Assembly (NCBI GenBank): GCA_045124255.1
Contig: JBGVLM010000023.1
Coordinates: forward strand, 1-52,448
Length of the DNA stretch: 52,448 bases
Source: Eshraghiella sp045124255
Lineage (GTDB): Bacteria; Bacillota; Clostridia; Lachnospirales; Lachnospiraceae
Direction of reading: 5' to 3'
Shown here: piece by piece, positions 1 to 8,039 of the stretch
Position numbering within the stretch: the stretch's first letter is position 1
Layout: each line of letters opens with the position of its first letter
Program-made: the position numbers and the translations under genes
The notes under the pieces: generated by a model
Seen by the model: the letters and a program-made list of their open reading frames with translations, nothing else
The model's database searches: none
Told to the model about the DNA's origin: nothing

Positions 1-106
1 CCAATGTATTATATTCCTATCATAAAATCTCTTAGATTCTTACATCTTGGCATTCGCCGGAATCTATCAGTTATGAAATCACAAATTAATATCAGGAGGA
101 AAGCCT

Positions 107-973
107 ATGAAAAACAAGCCGAACCGGGAGTACAAAAGTACGCTGTTTACTTATATGCTCTCACAAAAAGAATATGCGCTCCAACTATACAATGCGCTGA
201 ACAACTCGAACTACGATAACCCCGACGACATAACCGTTACGACTCTGGAGAATGTAGTTTTTATCAACAGGTACAATGATGTATCCTTTCTTTTTAATTC
301 AACACTTAATCTTTATGAACACCAGTCAACCTATAACCCCAACATACCGTTAAGAAGCCTGTTTTATCTGTCACAAACCTATGAACAATTATACAGCAGC
401 CAAAAGATTTACGGCTCAGGACTTGTACATATACCCACCCCAAAATGTGTTGTGTTCTATAATGGGGCAAAAGACGTTAATGACAGGATAACCTTAAAGC
501 TTTCGGACGCCTTTGCCAATAAGGAAGTACATGGGGATTTGGAACTCAGCGTACTCATGATTAATGTTAACTACGGACACAACAAAGAGCTTATGACAAA
601 AAGTGAAGTTTTGTGCGGTTACAGTCTTTACATCAGCAAATTCCGCGAATATAATGAAAGTGGAACAATGAGCAGGACAGACGCGGCAATAAAGGCGCTG
701 GATTATTGCATTGAAGCGGATGTCATGAAGGAGTTTTTTGCGAAACGGCGCAACGAGGTAGTCGGAATGATTTTGGAAGAATATACAACTGAGCATGTAG
801 AGAAGTACATTGAGGAAATTAAAGCGGAGAATGCTGAACAGAAAAAGCAGTTAGAAATGGACGCTAAAATAATTGCAGATAATCAAACTGTTATTGCAGA
901 TAAAGAAGCAATTATTGCATTAAAGGAAGCAGAAATAGCTTCCCTTAAGAAACGGTTGCAGGAAAAGAATTAA
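107..973 (+). CDS. Rpn-family PD-(D/E)XK nuclease-like protein
   Basis: This 288-residue protein resembles the Rpn (recombination-promoting nuclease / putative transposase) family. What shows it is an Asp at about residue 58 in a YNDV context, followed by the EHQ motif at 71-73 and an NPNIPLR stretch, which together fit the PD-(D/E)XK core of these proteins. The last 60 or so residues are rich in Lys, Glu, Ile and Ala with heptad spacing and probably form a coiled coil. A good ribosome site (AGGAGG) lies 9 bases before the ATG. Rpn proteins are DNases linked to RecA-independent recombination and, in some cases, to phage defence. Family members are often multicopy and the role of this one is not clear from context. 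The nuclease assignment is fairly secure; activity is inferred. Confidence 0.8.
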   Translation: MKNKPNREYKSTLFTYMLSQKEYALQLYNALNNSNYDNPDDITVTTLENVVFINRYNDVSFLFNSTLNLYEHQSTYNPNIPLRSLFYLSQTYEQLYSSQKIYGSGLVHIPTPKCVVFYNGAKDVNDRITLKLSDAFANKEVHGDLELSVLMINVNYGHNKELMTKSEVLCGYSLYISKFREYNESGTMSRTDAAIKALDYCIEADVMKEFFAKRRNEVVGMILEEYTTEHVEKYIEEIKAENAEQKKQLEMDAKIIADNQTVIADKEAIIALKEAEIASLKKRLQEKN

Positions 974-1018
974 AATTATTCTGTAAATCTTAACAGAAGA
1001 TTGTTTGCGGAGGTTGAT

Positions 1019-1342
1019 ATGTTAGGTAAAACAGTAAAAGTAATTGTAGACCGTCCAATGGGGACATACCATCCGAAACACAGGGATATATTTTATCCGA
1101 TTAATTATGGTTATATTGAGGGGATAATTGCTCCTGACGGCGAGGAGCAGGACGCATACATACTTGGTGTCAATGAGCCGTTAAAGGAGTTCGTCGGAAA
1201 GGTGATTGCAGTTATTCACCGTTTTGATGATGTTGAGGATAAATGGGTTGTTGCTCCGGAGGGTTTTTCTTTTACAAAAGAAGAGATTATGGAGCAGGTA
1301 AAATTTCAGGAACAGTATTTTCAGGTGGAAGTAATAATTTAG
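1019..1342 (+). CDS. Small inorganic-pyrophosphatase-like protein
   Basis: A 107-residue protein that aligns by eye with the middle of class I soluble inorganic pyrophosphatases: DRPMGTYHP near the start, then YPINYGYIEG and a DGEEQDAY segment at about 40-47. Family enzymes are usually 160 residues or more and carry a D-x-D-P-x-D metal-binding signature. Here the central acid is Glu and the Pro is missing (DGEEQD), so hydrolase activity is uncertain. I placed the start at the ATG at 1019 because GCGGAGG sits 5 bases upstream; an in-frame TTG at 1001 has no such site. It follows the Rpn gene by 45 bases. It could be a compact active pyrophosphatase or a binding protein derived from one. Confidence 0.65.
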   Translation: MLGKTVKVIVDRPMGTYHPKHRDIFYPINYGYIEGIIAPDGEEQDAYILGVNEPLKEFVGKVIAVIHRFDDVEDKWVVAPEGFSFTKEEIMEQVKFQEQYFQVEVII

Positions 1343-1388
1343 GATTAAAAATTTCAGTAATTATTTTACAATAAATCAGAGGTATATT

Positions 1389-1928
1389 ATGCATAAAAAA
1401 GTACTTGTTATTTCATCAAGTCCGCGAAAGGGCGGCAATTCCGACACACTCTGCGACCGTTTTATGGAGGGTGCCGCAGAAAGTGGTCATGCGGTGGAGA
1501 AAATATTTTTAAGGGATAAGAAAATTGGATACTGCGTGGGATGCGGTTACTGCTTTAATGCCCATGAGTGCAGCCAGAGGGATGACATGGCGGAAATACT
1601 TGACAAAATGCTTGCAGCAGACGTTATTGTTCTTGCGACTCCGGTATATTTCTATTCAATGTGTGCGCAGATGAAGACGCTGATTGACCGTACAACTCCG
1701 AAATACACCGAGATGAGCAGCAAGGATTTTTATTTTATTATGACGGCGGCAGATGATAATAAGGCGAGTCTGGAGCGCACATTGGAGACTTTTCGGGGAT
1801 TTACCGAGGATTGTCTCGAGGGCGCCAATGAAGCAGGAATCATTTATGGAACGGGTGCATGGAATGTAGGAGAGATTAAGAACACACCTGCATATGATGA
1901 AGCGTATAATATGGGAAGAGAAGTCTGA
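1389..1928 (+). CDS. Flavodoxin-type NAD(P)H-dependent oxidoreductase
   Basis: A 179-residue member of the NADPH-dependent FMN reductase / iron-sulfur flavoprotein group. It opens with a beta strand and the FMN phosphate-binding loop SSPRKGGNSD (about residues 10-19). A cysteine cluster follows at 49, 52, 55 and 61 (YCVGCGYC...C), which in related flavoproteins may hold an iron-sulfur centre or redox thiols. The segment ATPVYFYSMCAQMKTLIDR (about 84-102) is the typical second flavin-contact region. Likely a cytoplasmic electron-transfer or quinone/nitro reductase; the substrate is unknown. It has a 46-base gap from the upstream gene and its own weak AGGTATATT ribosome site. Confidence 0.85.
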   Translation: MHKKVLVISSSPRKGGNSDTLCDRFMEGAAESGHAVEKIFLRDKKIGYCVGCGYCFNAHECSQRDDMAEILDKMLAADVIVLATPVYFYSMCAQMKTLIDRTTPKYTEMSSKDFYFIMTAADDNKASLERTLETFRGFTEDCLEGANEAGIIYGTGAWNVGEIKNTPAYDEAYNMGREV

Positions 1929-1983
1929 TTATTACGGTTATTTACAAACTTCCGGAATGAAATCGGTAATGATTTTTTGCTTC

Positions 1984-2012
1984 TTTACACAGTCGGACGG
2001 CATGAATATAAT
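1984..2012 (+). promoter_or_regulatory. Sigma-A-type promoter for lipoprotein-rrf2 pair
   Basis: TTTACA at 1984-1989 and TATAAT at 2007-2012 are separated by exactly 17 bases, 35 bases before the GTG start of the lipoprotein gene. The match to the consensus and its placement support it as the promoter for that gene and the closely following Rrf2 gene. Confidence 0.7.
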
Positions 2013-2046
2013 TAAAAGTATGGATTGTTAATGAAGGAGGGATTCC

Positions 2047-2844
2047 GTGAAAAGAAATTTGATAGTATTAACAATTAGTGCCATACTTTTATTATCCGGC
2101 TGCGTAAGAGTTGTTACTACTGACTCAAAGCTTTATGGGAAGCCGGAAACTTCAAAGGAAGTAATAGCTGAGTCATCGGGCAGAAAAGAACCTGTGACTG
2201 TGACAACGGGCGAAACAGAAACTGTTGCAGAGACGGAATCCGTAATCGAAACGGAATCTGAGACAGAGAGAGAAGCACAAGCGACAGAGGCAGATGAGAA
2301 TGAATCACAGCTAAGTGATTCTGAACTAAGTCTTATGCAGAAGGTACTGTTAAATCAGGCAGAATTTGTTGATGTCGAATCTGATACAATGATGAAAACA
2401 ACTGATATTGAAGGCTATAGAGTTAATCAGGACACAGAGTTTTACTGCATGGATATGGACGGCAATGGAAAAAAAGAGGTCTGTATTGTTTTTCAGGTGA
2501 AAGTTTATTCTGTTTTTTATGAACTGGATGGCGTTGTGTATCGTGCAGAATATCCTTATAGAGGAATGATACCTCTGTATACGGATGGAACAATGCATGG
2601 TTCGAGTGGGGCAGCCTCAGGAAGTCGAACAAGATTTACGGCATTTACACAACGGGGACCTGTGAAGGAAATAGTGTCGGGATATGATTACTCTTATGCG
2701 ACACAAAGCAATTATTATTATACAAAGAACTATGATAATGAAATTTCAAGGGCTGAATATATGGCAATCGAGAATAAATGCTCCTCAGTTGAAGCCACAC
2801 AATATAAGTTCAGCAGGAAAAATATAGAGCAGTATGTAAATTAA
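2047..2844 (+). CDS. Secreted lipoprotein with Thr/Glu-rich linker
   Basis: A 265-residue lipoprotein of unknown function. The N-terminus has a short basic head, a hydrophobic stretch and a lipobox LLLSGC with the modified Cys at about residue 19. A long low-complexity linker rich in Thr, Glu, Val and Ser follows (about 45-95), as in proteins that lift a domain away from the membrane. The C-terminal part has a YCMDMDGNGKKEVCIVF stretch resembling an Asp-rich calcium-type loop or beta-propeller blade. The start is a GTG with AAGGAGGG upstream. Only 10 bases separate it from the Rrf2 gene, so the two are probably cotranscribed. No specific function can be given. Confidence 0.75.
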   Translation: MKRNLIVLTISAILLLSGCVRVVTTDSKLYGKPETSKEVIAESSGRKEPVTVTTGETETVAETESVIETESETEREAQATEADENESQLSDSELSLMQKVLLNQAEFVDVESDTMMKTTDIEGYRVNQDTEFYCMDMDGNGKKEVCIVFQVKVYSVFYELDGVVYRAEYPYRGMIPLYTDGTMHGSSGAASGSRTRFTAFTQRGPVKEIVSGYDYSYATQSNYYYTKNYDNEISRAEYMAIENKCSSVEATQYKFSRKNIEQYVN

Positions 2845-2854
2845 GAGGTGCGAT

Positions 2855-3289
2855 ATGAAGATATCTACAAAGGGACGATATGCATTAAGAATGTTAATTG
2901 AATTAGCAGAGCAGCGGGACAAGGGTTTTATTGCATTGAAGGAAATAGCAGATAAACAGAATATATCCAAAAAATATCTGGAGCAGATAATTCCGATTCT
3001 TAACCGTTCGGGAATTCTGATTACAAACAGAGGCTACCAGGGCGGCTATAAGTTAGCAAAGGAGCCGGGAGAGATAACGATTGGAGAGATTCTTAGGAAT
3101 ACTGAAGGCAGTCTGGCACCTGTTGCCTGTATGGAGCAGAGTCCTAATCAATGTGAACGATGCAATGAATGTGTGACTCTTCCGATTTGGATTGGTTTGG
3201 AACGGGTTGTCAATGAATATCTTGACGGCATTACCTTGCAGGATGTTCTGGAGCAGAAGGTTAACGGAGCAAATAATTATGTTATTTAA
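2855..3289 (+). CDS. Rrf2-family transcriptional regulator (CymR/IscR-like)
   Basis: A 144-residue Rrf2 repressor. The start MKISTKGRYALRML and the winged-helix segment through residue 65 (KKYLEQIIPILNRSGIL, then RGYQGGYKLA as the wing) are diagnostic. Four cysteines at about 92, 100, 103 and 106 lie where IscR-type members bind an iron-sulfur cluster; the spacing differs from E. coli IscR. The next operon makes cysteine and homocysteine, so control of sulfur assimilation, as by CymR in Bacillus, is the likely job. B. subtilis CymR senses through the CysK complex and has no cluster, so the Cys set here may point to a different sensing mode. Name not assigned because CymR and IscR cannot be separated by eye. 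Confidence 0.88.
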   Translation: MKISTKGRYALRMLIELAEQRDKGFIALKEIADKQNISKKYLEQIIPILNRSGILITNRGYQGGYKLAKEPGEITIGEILRNTEGSLAPVACMEQSPNQCERCNECVTLPIWIGLERVVNEYLDGITLQDVLEQKVNGANNYVI

Positions 3290-3317
3290 ACGGCGTACAT
3301 GTACGTCGTTTTTTTTT
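3289..3317 (+). terminator. Rho-independent terminator after rrf2 gene
   Basis: A near-perfect 10-bp stem (AACGGCGTAC with GTACGTCGTT, one G-U pair) is closed by a two-base loop and followed by nine T. It begins at the stop codon of the Rrf2 gene and insulates the cys operon from it. Confidence 0.85.
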
Positions 3318-3336
3318 CTTTAAAAATACTATAAAA

Positions 3337-3369
3337 CCTATTGACAAAGTAGGAATTAAAGAGTATTAT
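3337..3369 (+). promoter_or_regulatory. Promoter of metY-cysK with overlapping candidate operator
   Basis: TTGACA at 3341-3346 and TATTAT at 3364-3369 are 17 bases apart, so this is a strong vegetative promoter. The -35 sits inside an imperfect dyad, CCTA at 3337-3340 and TAGG at 3350-3353, around a 9-base centre. A repressor there would block RNA polymerase. The Rrf2 regulator encoded just upstream is the obvious candidate; that link is inferred. Confidence 0.75.
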
Positions 3370-3435
3370 TCATTTCATAAACAAAACATATAAAAAAGAT
3401 AGGCTTTGTAGAGAAAAGGAAAAGAGGTAAAAGTT

Positions 3436-4713
3436 ATGGCACAGAGATTTGAGACATTACAGCTTCATGTGGGACAGGAGCAGGCAGATATTGCAACGGA
3501 CGCAAGAGCAGTACCGATTTATCAGACAACATCCTATGTATTTCACGATTCGGCTCATGCTGAGGCGAGATTCGGGTTAGCTGATGCAGGAAATATTTAC
3601 GGAAGACTTACGAATTCCACACAGGAGGTTTTGGAGAAAAGAGTAGCAGCTCTGGAGGGCGGCGTTGCAGCACTCGCACTTGCTTCCGGTGCAGCAGCAA
3701 TTTCTTATACGATTGAGGCACTTGCAGGTGCAGGAGAGCATATTGTTGCACAGAAAACAATTTATGGCGGCAGTTACAATCTGCTTGCAAATACACTTCC
3801 AAGACAGGGAGTAGAGACGACATTTGTAAATGTTCATAATCTTCAAGAGGTTGAATCTGCAATTAAAAGCAATACAAAAGCAATATATCTTGAAACGCTG
3901 GGAAATCCAAACAGTGATATTCCTGACATTGAGGAAATTGCAAAAATTGCCCATAAGCATAATATTCCTTTGGTAATTGATAATACCTTCGGAACGCCGT
4001 ACCTTATTCAGCCGATAAAATACGGTGCAGACATTGTAGTACATTCCGCAACCAAATTTTTAGGCGGACACGGAACCTCACTTGGAGGAATAATTGTTGA
4101 TTCCGGTAAATTTGACTGGAAAAAATCAGGCGGATTCCCTAATATTTCTGAGCCGAATCCGAGTTATCACGGAATATCATTTGCAGACGCAGCAGGAGAG
4201 GCGGCTTTTGTTACTTACATAAGAGCAATACTTCTCAGGGATAAGGGCGCATGCATTTCACCGTTTAATGCATTTATGTTATTGCAGGGTGTGGAAACCC
4301 TGTCATTGCGACTTGAGAGGCATGTTGAGAATACGAAAAAGGTTTTGGAGTTTCTGCAAAAGCATCCAAAGGTGCTTCATATCAATCATCCGTCCCTTGC
4401 AGAACATCCGGACCATGCTTTATACGAGAAATATTTTCCTAATGGGGCAGGTTCAATTTTTACATTTGATATTGTCGGAGGAAAAAAAGAAGCACATAAG
4501 TTTATTGATTCGCTGAAAATTTTTTCACTGTTAGCAAATGTTGCGGATGTTAAGAGCCTTGTAATTCATCCGGCTACCACCACGCATTCACAGTTGACAC
4601 AGGAGGAATTGGAAGAGCAGGGAATTCATCAGAATACAATTCGTTTATCAATTGGCACTGAGCATATTCTGGATATATTGGAAGACCTTGAACAGGCATT
4701 TGAGCAGATTTAG
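3436..4713 (+). CDS. O-acetylhomoserine sulfhydrylase (MetY-type)
   Basis: A 425-residue PLP enzyme of the Cys/Met metabolism family. It would join O-acetyl-L-homoserine with sulfide to give homocysteine, or act as the related cysteine-forming enzyme. The start FETLQLHVGQ, the PIYQTTSYVF motif and the PLP-binding lysine in SATKFLGGHG (Lys about 207) are typical, and the length fits MetY rather than the shorter cystathionine enzymes. A GTAAAAG ribosome site precedes the ATG. It is the first gene of a two-gene operon with cysK, 15 bases downstream. Cytoplasmic. Substrate choice between O-acetylhomoserine and O-acetylserine cannot be proved from sequence. Confidence 0.92.
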   Translation: MAQRFETLQLHVGQEQADIATDARAVPIYQTTSYVFHDSAHAEARFGLADAGNIYGRLTNSTQEVLEKRVAALEGGVAALALASGAAAISYTIEALAGAGEHIVAQKTIYGGSYNLLANTLPRQGVETTFVNVHNLQEVESAIKSNTKAIYLETLGNPNSDIPDIEEIAKIAHKHNIPLVIDNTFGTPYLIQPIKYGADIVVHSATKFLGGHGTSLGGIIVDSGKFDWKKSGGFPNISEPNPSYHGISFADAAGEAAFVTYIRAILLRDKGACISPFNAFMLLQGVETLSLRLERHVENTKKVLEFLQKHPKVLHINHPSLAEHPDHALYEKYFPNGAGSIFTFDIVGGKKEAHKFIDSLKIFSLLANVADVKSLVIHPATTTHSQLTQEELEEQGIHQNTIRLSIGTEHILDILEDLEQAFEQI

Positions 4714-4728
4714 GAAGGAGTTATAAAT

Positions 4729-5658
4729 ATGGGAAAAATATATCATTCAATCGGAGAATTAGTCGGAAAAACACCATTGGTAGAGCTGTCCGGGATAGAG
4801 CATGAATTAGGGCTTAAAGCGAGGCTTTTGGCTAAATTTGAGTATTTTAATCCGGCAGGCTCAGTAAAGGACAGAGTTGCAAAAGCAATGATTGATACGG
4901 CAATTAAGGACGGACGGCTCAAAAAAGACTCTGTTATTATTGAGCCAACATCAGGAAATACGGGAATCGGTCTTGCTTCTGTAGCGGCTGCATACGGATA
5001 TCGTATTATTATTGTAATGCCTGAAACAATGAGCATGGAAAGACGTCAGCTGGTGAAGGCATACGGTGCCGAATTAGTGCTTACTGACGGCAGCAAGGGC
5101 ATGAAGGGGGCGATTGCCAGGGCAGAGGAGCTTGCAAAGGAGATTCCTAACAGCTTTATACCGGGGCAGTTTGAAAATGAAGCCAATCCACAGGTGCATT
5201 TTGAAACTACGGGTCCGGAAATACTGTCCGATGCGGACGGCAATGTGGATATATTTGTTGCTGGTGTCGGTACAGGCGGAACCATTACGGGTGTTGGCAG
5301 ATATTTAAAATCACAGCTTAAAGATGTTAAAGTTGTTGCCGTAGAGCCCAAGGACTCACCTGTTCTGTCAAAAAATACTGCCGGACCTCATAAGATTCAG
5401 GGAATCGGTGCAGGCTTTGTTCCAAAGGTTTTGGACACCTCTGTTTATGATGAAATTATTACTGTATCCAATGAGGACGCTTTCTCCTTCGGAAGGCTTG
5501 TCGGAAGCAGTGAGGGTGCGTTGGTCGGAATATCCTCAGGAGCAGCCCTGTGTGCCGCCGTTGAACTGGCAAAACGTGAAGAAAACGAAGGCAAAACGAT
5601 TGTTGTACTGTTTCCTGATACCGGAGACAGATATTTGTCAACGGCTCTGTTTGCTTAA
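4729..5658 (+). CDS. cysK: Cysteine synthase A (O-acetylserine sulfhydrylase)
   Basis: A 309-residue PLP-dependent cysteine synthase, which makes L-cysteine from O-acetyl-L-serine and sulfide. NPAGSVKDRVA carries the Schiff-base lysine (Lys 47), PTSGNTG at 73-79 binds the substrate carboxylate, and VGTGGTITGVGRYLK binds the cofactor phosphate. The length is that of the family. AAGGAG lies just before the ATG. It shares an operon with metY, so the cell can send sulfide to both cysteine and homocysteine. In Bacillus CysK is also the partner of the Rrf2 repressor CymR; with an Rrf2 gene next door this may hold here too. Confidence 0.95.
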   Translation: MGKIYHSIGELVGKTPLVELSGIEHELGLKARLLAKFEYFNPAGSVKDRVAKAMIDTAIKDGRLKKDSVIIEPTSGNTGIGLASVAAAYGYRIIIVMPETMSMERRQLVKAYGAELVLTDGSKGMKGAIARAEELAKEIPNSFIPGQFENEANPQVHFETTGPEILSDADGNVDIFVAGVGTGGTITGVGRYLKSQLKDVKVVAVEPKDSPVLSKNTAGPHKIQGIGAGFVPKVLDTSVYDEIITVSNEDAFSFGRLVGSSEGALVGISSGAALCAAVELAKREENEGKTIVVLFPDTGDRYLSTALFA

Positions 5659-5690
5659 TTTGTTATATCTGTAGCCATAACTAAAAATTA

Positions 5691-5750
5691 TTCCCTGTAA
5701 AGCGGATTTCAATTGAGTGAAAGTGTCCGTTTACAGGGAATATTTTTTTT
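5691..5750 (+). terminator. Terminator between convergent cysK and tyrS
   Basis: A 15-bp stem (TTCCCTGTAAA-GCGGA with TCCG-TTTACAGGGAA, one bulge) is followed by eight T on the plus strand. A shorter T-run flanks the other side, read from the minus strand, so it may serve both convergent genes. Confidence 0.9.
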
Positions 5751-5753
5751 ATG

Positions 5754-6974
5754 TTATTTCAGTACCATTTTCTTAAAGTTCTTTTTACCTCTTTTTAATA
5801 CGATTCCGTCACCAAAATCGTCCTTTGTGTAGGTTTTCTTAAAGTCAGTTTCTTTCTCGCCGTTAACAGTTACGCCGCCCTGCTCAATATTACGTCTTGC
5901 CTCTGAACGTGTAGGACATAAGCCACCGGCTACCAATAATGTGATAAGGTCTACAACGCCGTCTTTGAAGTTATCATCTGAAACTTCGGCAGTAGGCATG
6001 TTGGCAAAGTCTCCTGCGCCGAATACGGAACGTGCACTTTCTCTTGCTTTGTCGGCTTCTTCCTTACCATGGACAAGGCTTGTAAGCTCGTATGCAAGAA
6101 TTTCCTTGGCTTCATTTAACTGGCTGCCTTCCCAGCTTTCCATTTTGGCGATTTCTTCAAGAGGAAGGAATGTCAACATCTTAATGCATTTGATAACATC
6201 AGCGTCATCAACGTTTCTCCAGTACTGGAAGAACTCATAAGGTGTTGTTTTCTCAGGGTCAAGCCATACGGCACCCTTTGCTGTTTTACCCATTTTCTTG
6301 CCTTCGGAATTAAGAAGGAGGGTAATGGTCATTGCAGAAGCGTCCTTGCCAAGCTTACGGCGGATAAGCTCTGTACCGCCGAGCATATTGCTCCACTGGT
6401 CATCTCCGCCGAACTGGAGATTACAGCCGTATTTCTGGTATAATACATAGAAATCGTAGCTCTGCATAATCATGTAGTTGAATTCAAGGAAGCTTAATCC
6501 CTTTTCCATACGCTGCTTGTAGCATTCTGCGGTAAGCATTCTGTTAACGCTGAAATGAGGTCCGACATCACGAAGTACATCGATGTAATTTAAGTCCATA
6601 AGCCAGTCAGCGTTGTTAACGAGAAGTGCCTTGTCATCAGAAAAATCGATGAAACGGCTCATCTGCTTCTTAAAGCATTCAACATTGTGGTCAATGGTTT
6701 CCTTAGTCATCATTGAACGCATGTCATTACGTCCTGACGGGTCACCAATCATGGCTGTTCCTCCGCCGATTAATGCGATTGGCTTGTTGCCTGCTTCCTG
6801 AAGTCTTTTCATAAGGCAGAGTGCCATAAAGTGACCAACATGGAGACTGTCCGCTGTCGGGTCAAAACCGATATAGAAAACAGCTTTTCCTTCATTAACT
6901 AATTCTTTGATTAACGGTTCATCCGTTACCTGTGCAATCAGGCCTCTTGCCTGAAGCTCTTCATAAATTCCCAT
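5754..6974 (-). CDS. tyrS: Tyrosyl-tRNA synthetase
   Basis: A 406-residue class I aminoacyl-tRNA synthetase that charges tRNA-Tyr. The class signature HVGH is at about 45-48 after GFDPTADSL, and the second signature reads KKMGKTAKG. Tyrosine-pocket features such as QSYDFYVLYQKYGCNLQFGGDDQWSN are present. The last 60-70 residues form an S4-type RNA-binding domain (RSEARRNIEQGGVTVNG). GGAGAATCAC precedes the ATG on the minus strand. A T-box leader precedes the gene, so it is induced when uncharged tRNA-Tyr accumulates. Confidence 0.97.
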   Translation of the reverse strand: MGIYEELQARGLIAQVTDEPLIKELVNEGKAVFYIGFDPTADSLHVGHFMALCLMKRLQEAGNKPIALIGGGTAMIGDPSGRNDMRSMMTKETIDHNVECFKKQMSRFIDFSDDKALLVNNADWLMDLNYIDVLRDVGPHFSVNRMLTAECYKQRMEKGLSFLEFNYMIMQSYDFYVLYQKYGCNLQFGGDDQWSNMLGGTELIRRKLGKDASAMTITLLLNSEGKKMGKTAKGAVWLDPEKTTPYEFFQYWRNVDDADVIKCIKMLTFLPLEEIAKMESWEGSQLNEAKEILAYELTSLVHGKEEADKARESARSVFGAGDFANMPTAEVSDDNFKDGVVDLITLLVAGGLCPTRSEARRNIEQGGVTVNGEKETDFKKTYTKDDFGDGIVLKRGKKNFKKMVLK

Positions 6975-7057
6975 AGTGATTCTCCTTTTTCAAATGATTG
7001 TTGTTTAAGTAAGTCAGCGTTAAACCGAATGCCGCATATCCTTCATTGTTTAACGCA

Positions 7058-7340
7058 AAAAGTCCTTTCGATTACGATAAGTAATCGAAAGGACGACGAT
7101 GCCGTGTTACCACCTTTATTTACAACAGCCTCACGGCTGCTGCCTCAGAGAGTACAGTTAATACGATACTCCGACACTGTAACGTGTGTCATTCGTCGCA
7201 GCCTACCGGTGTGAACTTTCGGTGCGCAGCTCAGGGATGTATTCATATAGTAACGTTCCTGCGCCTCTCACCAAACGGCAGCTCTCTGTAGGTGTTGTTA
7301 AAATACTACTTGTTCCCGTCACAGCATTTTTCTTTGTAAT
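7058..7340 (-). promoter_or_regulatory. T-box leader of tyrS
   Basis: Read on the minus strand, the leader has an AGAGAG start of stem I (near 7290), a candidate tyrosine specifier TAC in a GAATACATCC context (near 7240), the GTAGGCTGCGACG block, and the conserved T-box sequence AAGGTGGTAACACGGCA (7117-7101) that pairs with the acceptor end of uncharged tRNA. It ends in a perfect 14-bp terminator stem (GTCCTTTCGATTAC, 7095-7082, with 7076-7063) and five T. Uncharged tRNA-Tyr should favour the antiterminator and let transcription reach tyrS. The TAC specifier is the best guess and not proved. Confidence 0.93.
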
Positions 7341-7346
7341 AAGTGA

Positions 7347-7375
7347 ATTGTAGAAGATTAGGGTAGGAAAGTCAA
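7347..7375 (-). promoter_or_regulatory. Promoter of the tyrS T-box transcript
   Basis: On the minus strand TTGACT (7375-7370) and TACAAT (7352-7347) are 17 bases apart. This puts the transcript start near 7340, just before stem I of the T-box. Confidence 0.8.
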
Positions 7376-7411
7376 GCAGTTTTAAAAACTTTTATTTTTT
7401 TAATATTAGTG

Positions 7412-7440
7412 TTGACAGATTTATTTTGTTATGATAGTAT
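7412..7440 (+). promoter_or_regulatory. Promoter of the envelope operon
   Basis: TTGACA at 7412-7417 and TAGTAT at 7435-7440 with a 17-base spacer. It lies 76 bases before the lipoprotein gene at 7517 and is divergent from the tyrS promoter about 37 bases away. Confidence 0.75.
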
Positions 7441-7516
7441 TCGTGTGTACTAGATTACATAGTACAGTTGTTATGATTCGAATAAAACAATATGAAAATT
7501 TAATAAGGAGGATAAT

Positions 7517-8038
7517 ATGAAGAAGCTTTTGGTTGTAATCAGTATGATGTTTGTACTGATTGGTGCAGCTGGCTGTCAGAGTAGCACAGACAGCAGTGCC
7601 GGCGTGGAAACAAAGCCGGATGGTATAAGCTGTAAGGAAATACTGGATGATATCCTTACAGAAGTGACGGATACAAATAATGATACAAAAATGTATTATG
7701 AAGATGAGAAATATGAGGAATATTTTGAATACTTATATGATACCTCGTATAAAAGAATTGATGACGGAGCTTTTGCTTACGCTTCATCAGCCTATGCAGA
7801 TGAGATAACCGTTCTGCATGCTGCTGAGGCAGATGATGTAAAGACAATTGTTAAACATCTTGAAGACCGCATTGACAGAAGAATGACCGACTTTAACGGC
7901 TACAAGCCGGAGGAGGTTGAGAAACTTGGCAATGCAGTTATTAAAACCTCAGGAAATTATATTCTTATGGTTGTGGCTGATAATCCGGAGGCAGTAGAGG
8001 ACGCCTTTTTAAAAATTGTAGAACAGGAGAATAAGTAA
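7517..8038 (+). CDS. DUF4358-type lipoprotein
   Basis: A 173-residue secreted lipoprotein with a signal peptide and lipobox GAAGC (Cys 20). The rest matches DUF4358 proteins by eye: a central segment ADEITVLHAAEADDVKTIV, then LEDRIDRRM, a Tyr-Lys-Pro-Glu-Glu turn, and GNYILMVVADNPE near the C-terminus. The biochemical role of this family is not known. It is the first gene of a tight operon with a transglutaminase-like protein, an MBOAT acyltransferase and a DHHW protein, so it probably works at the cell surface with them. AAGGAGG precedes the ATG. Confidence 0.75.
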   Translation: MKKLLVVISMMFVLIGAAGCQSSTDSSAGVETKPDGISCKEILDDILTEVTDTNNDTKMYYEDEKYEEYFEYLYDTSYKRIDDGAFAYASSAYADEITVLHAAEADDVKTIVKHLEDRIDRRMTDFNGYKPEEVEKLGNAVIKTSGNYILMVVADNPEAVEDAFLKIVEQENK

Positions 8039-8039
8039 A

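Noticed and set aside
494..796. Minus-strand open frame inside the Rpn gene
   Set aside because: No ribosome site and no recognisable protein; the plus-strand Rpn frame explains the sequence.
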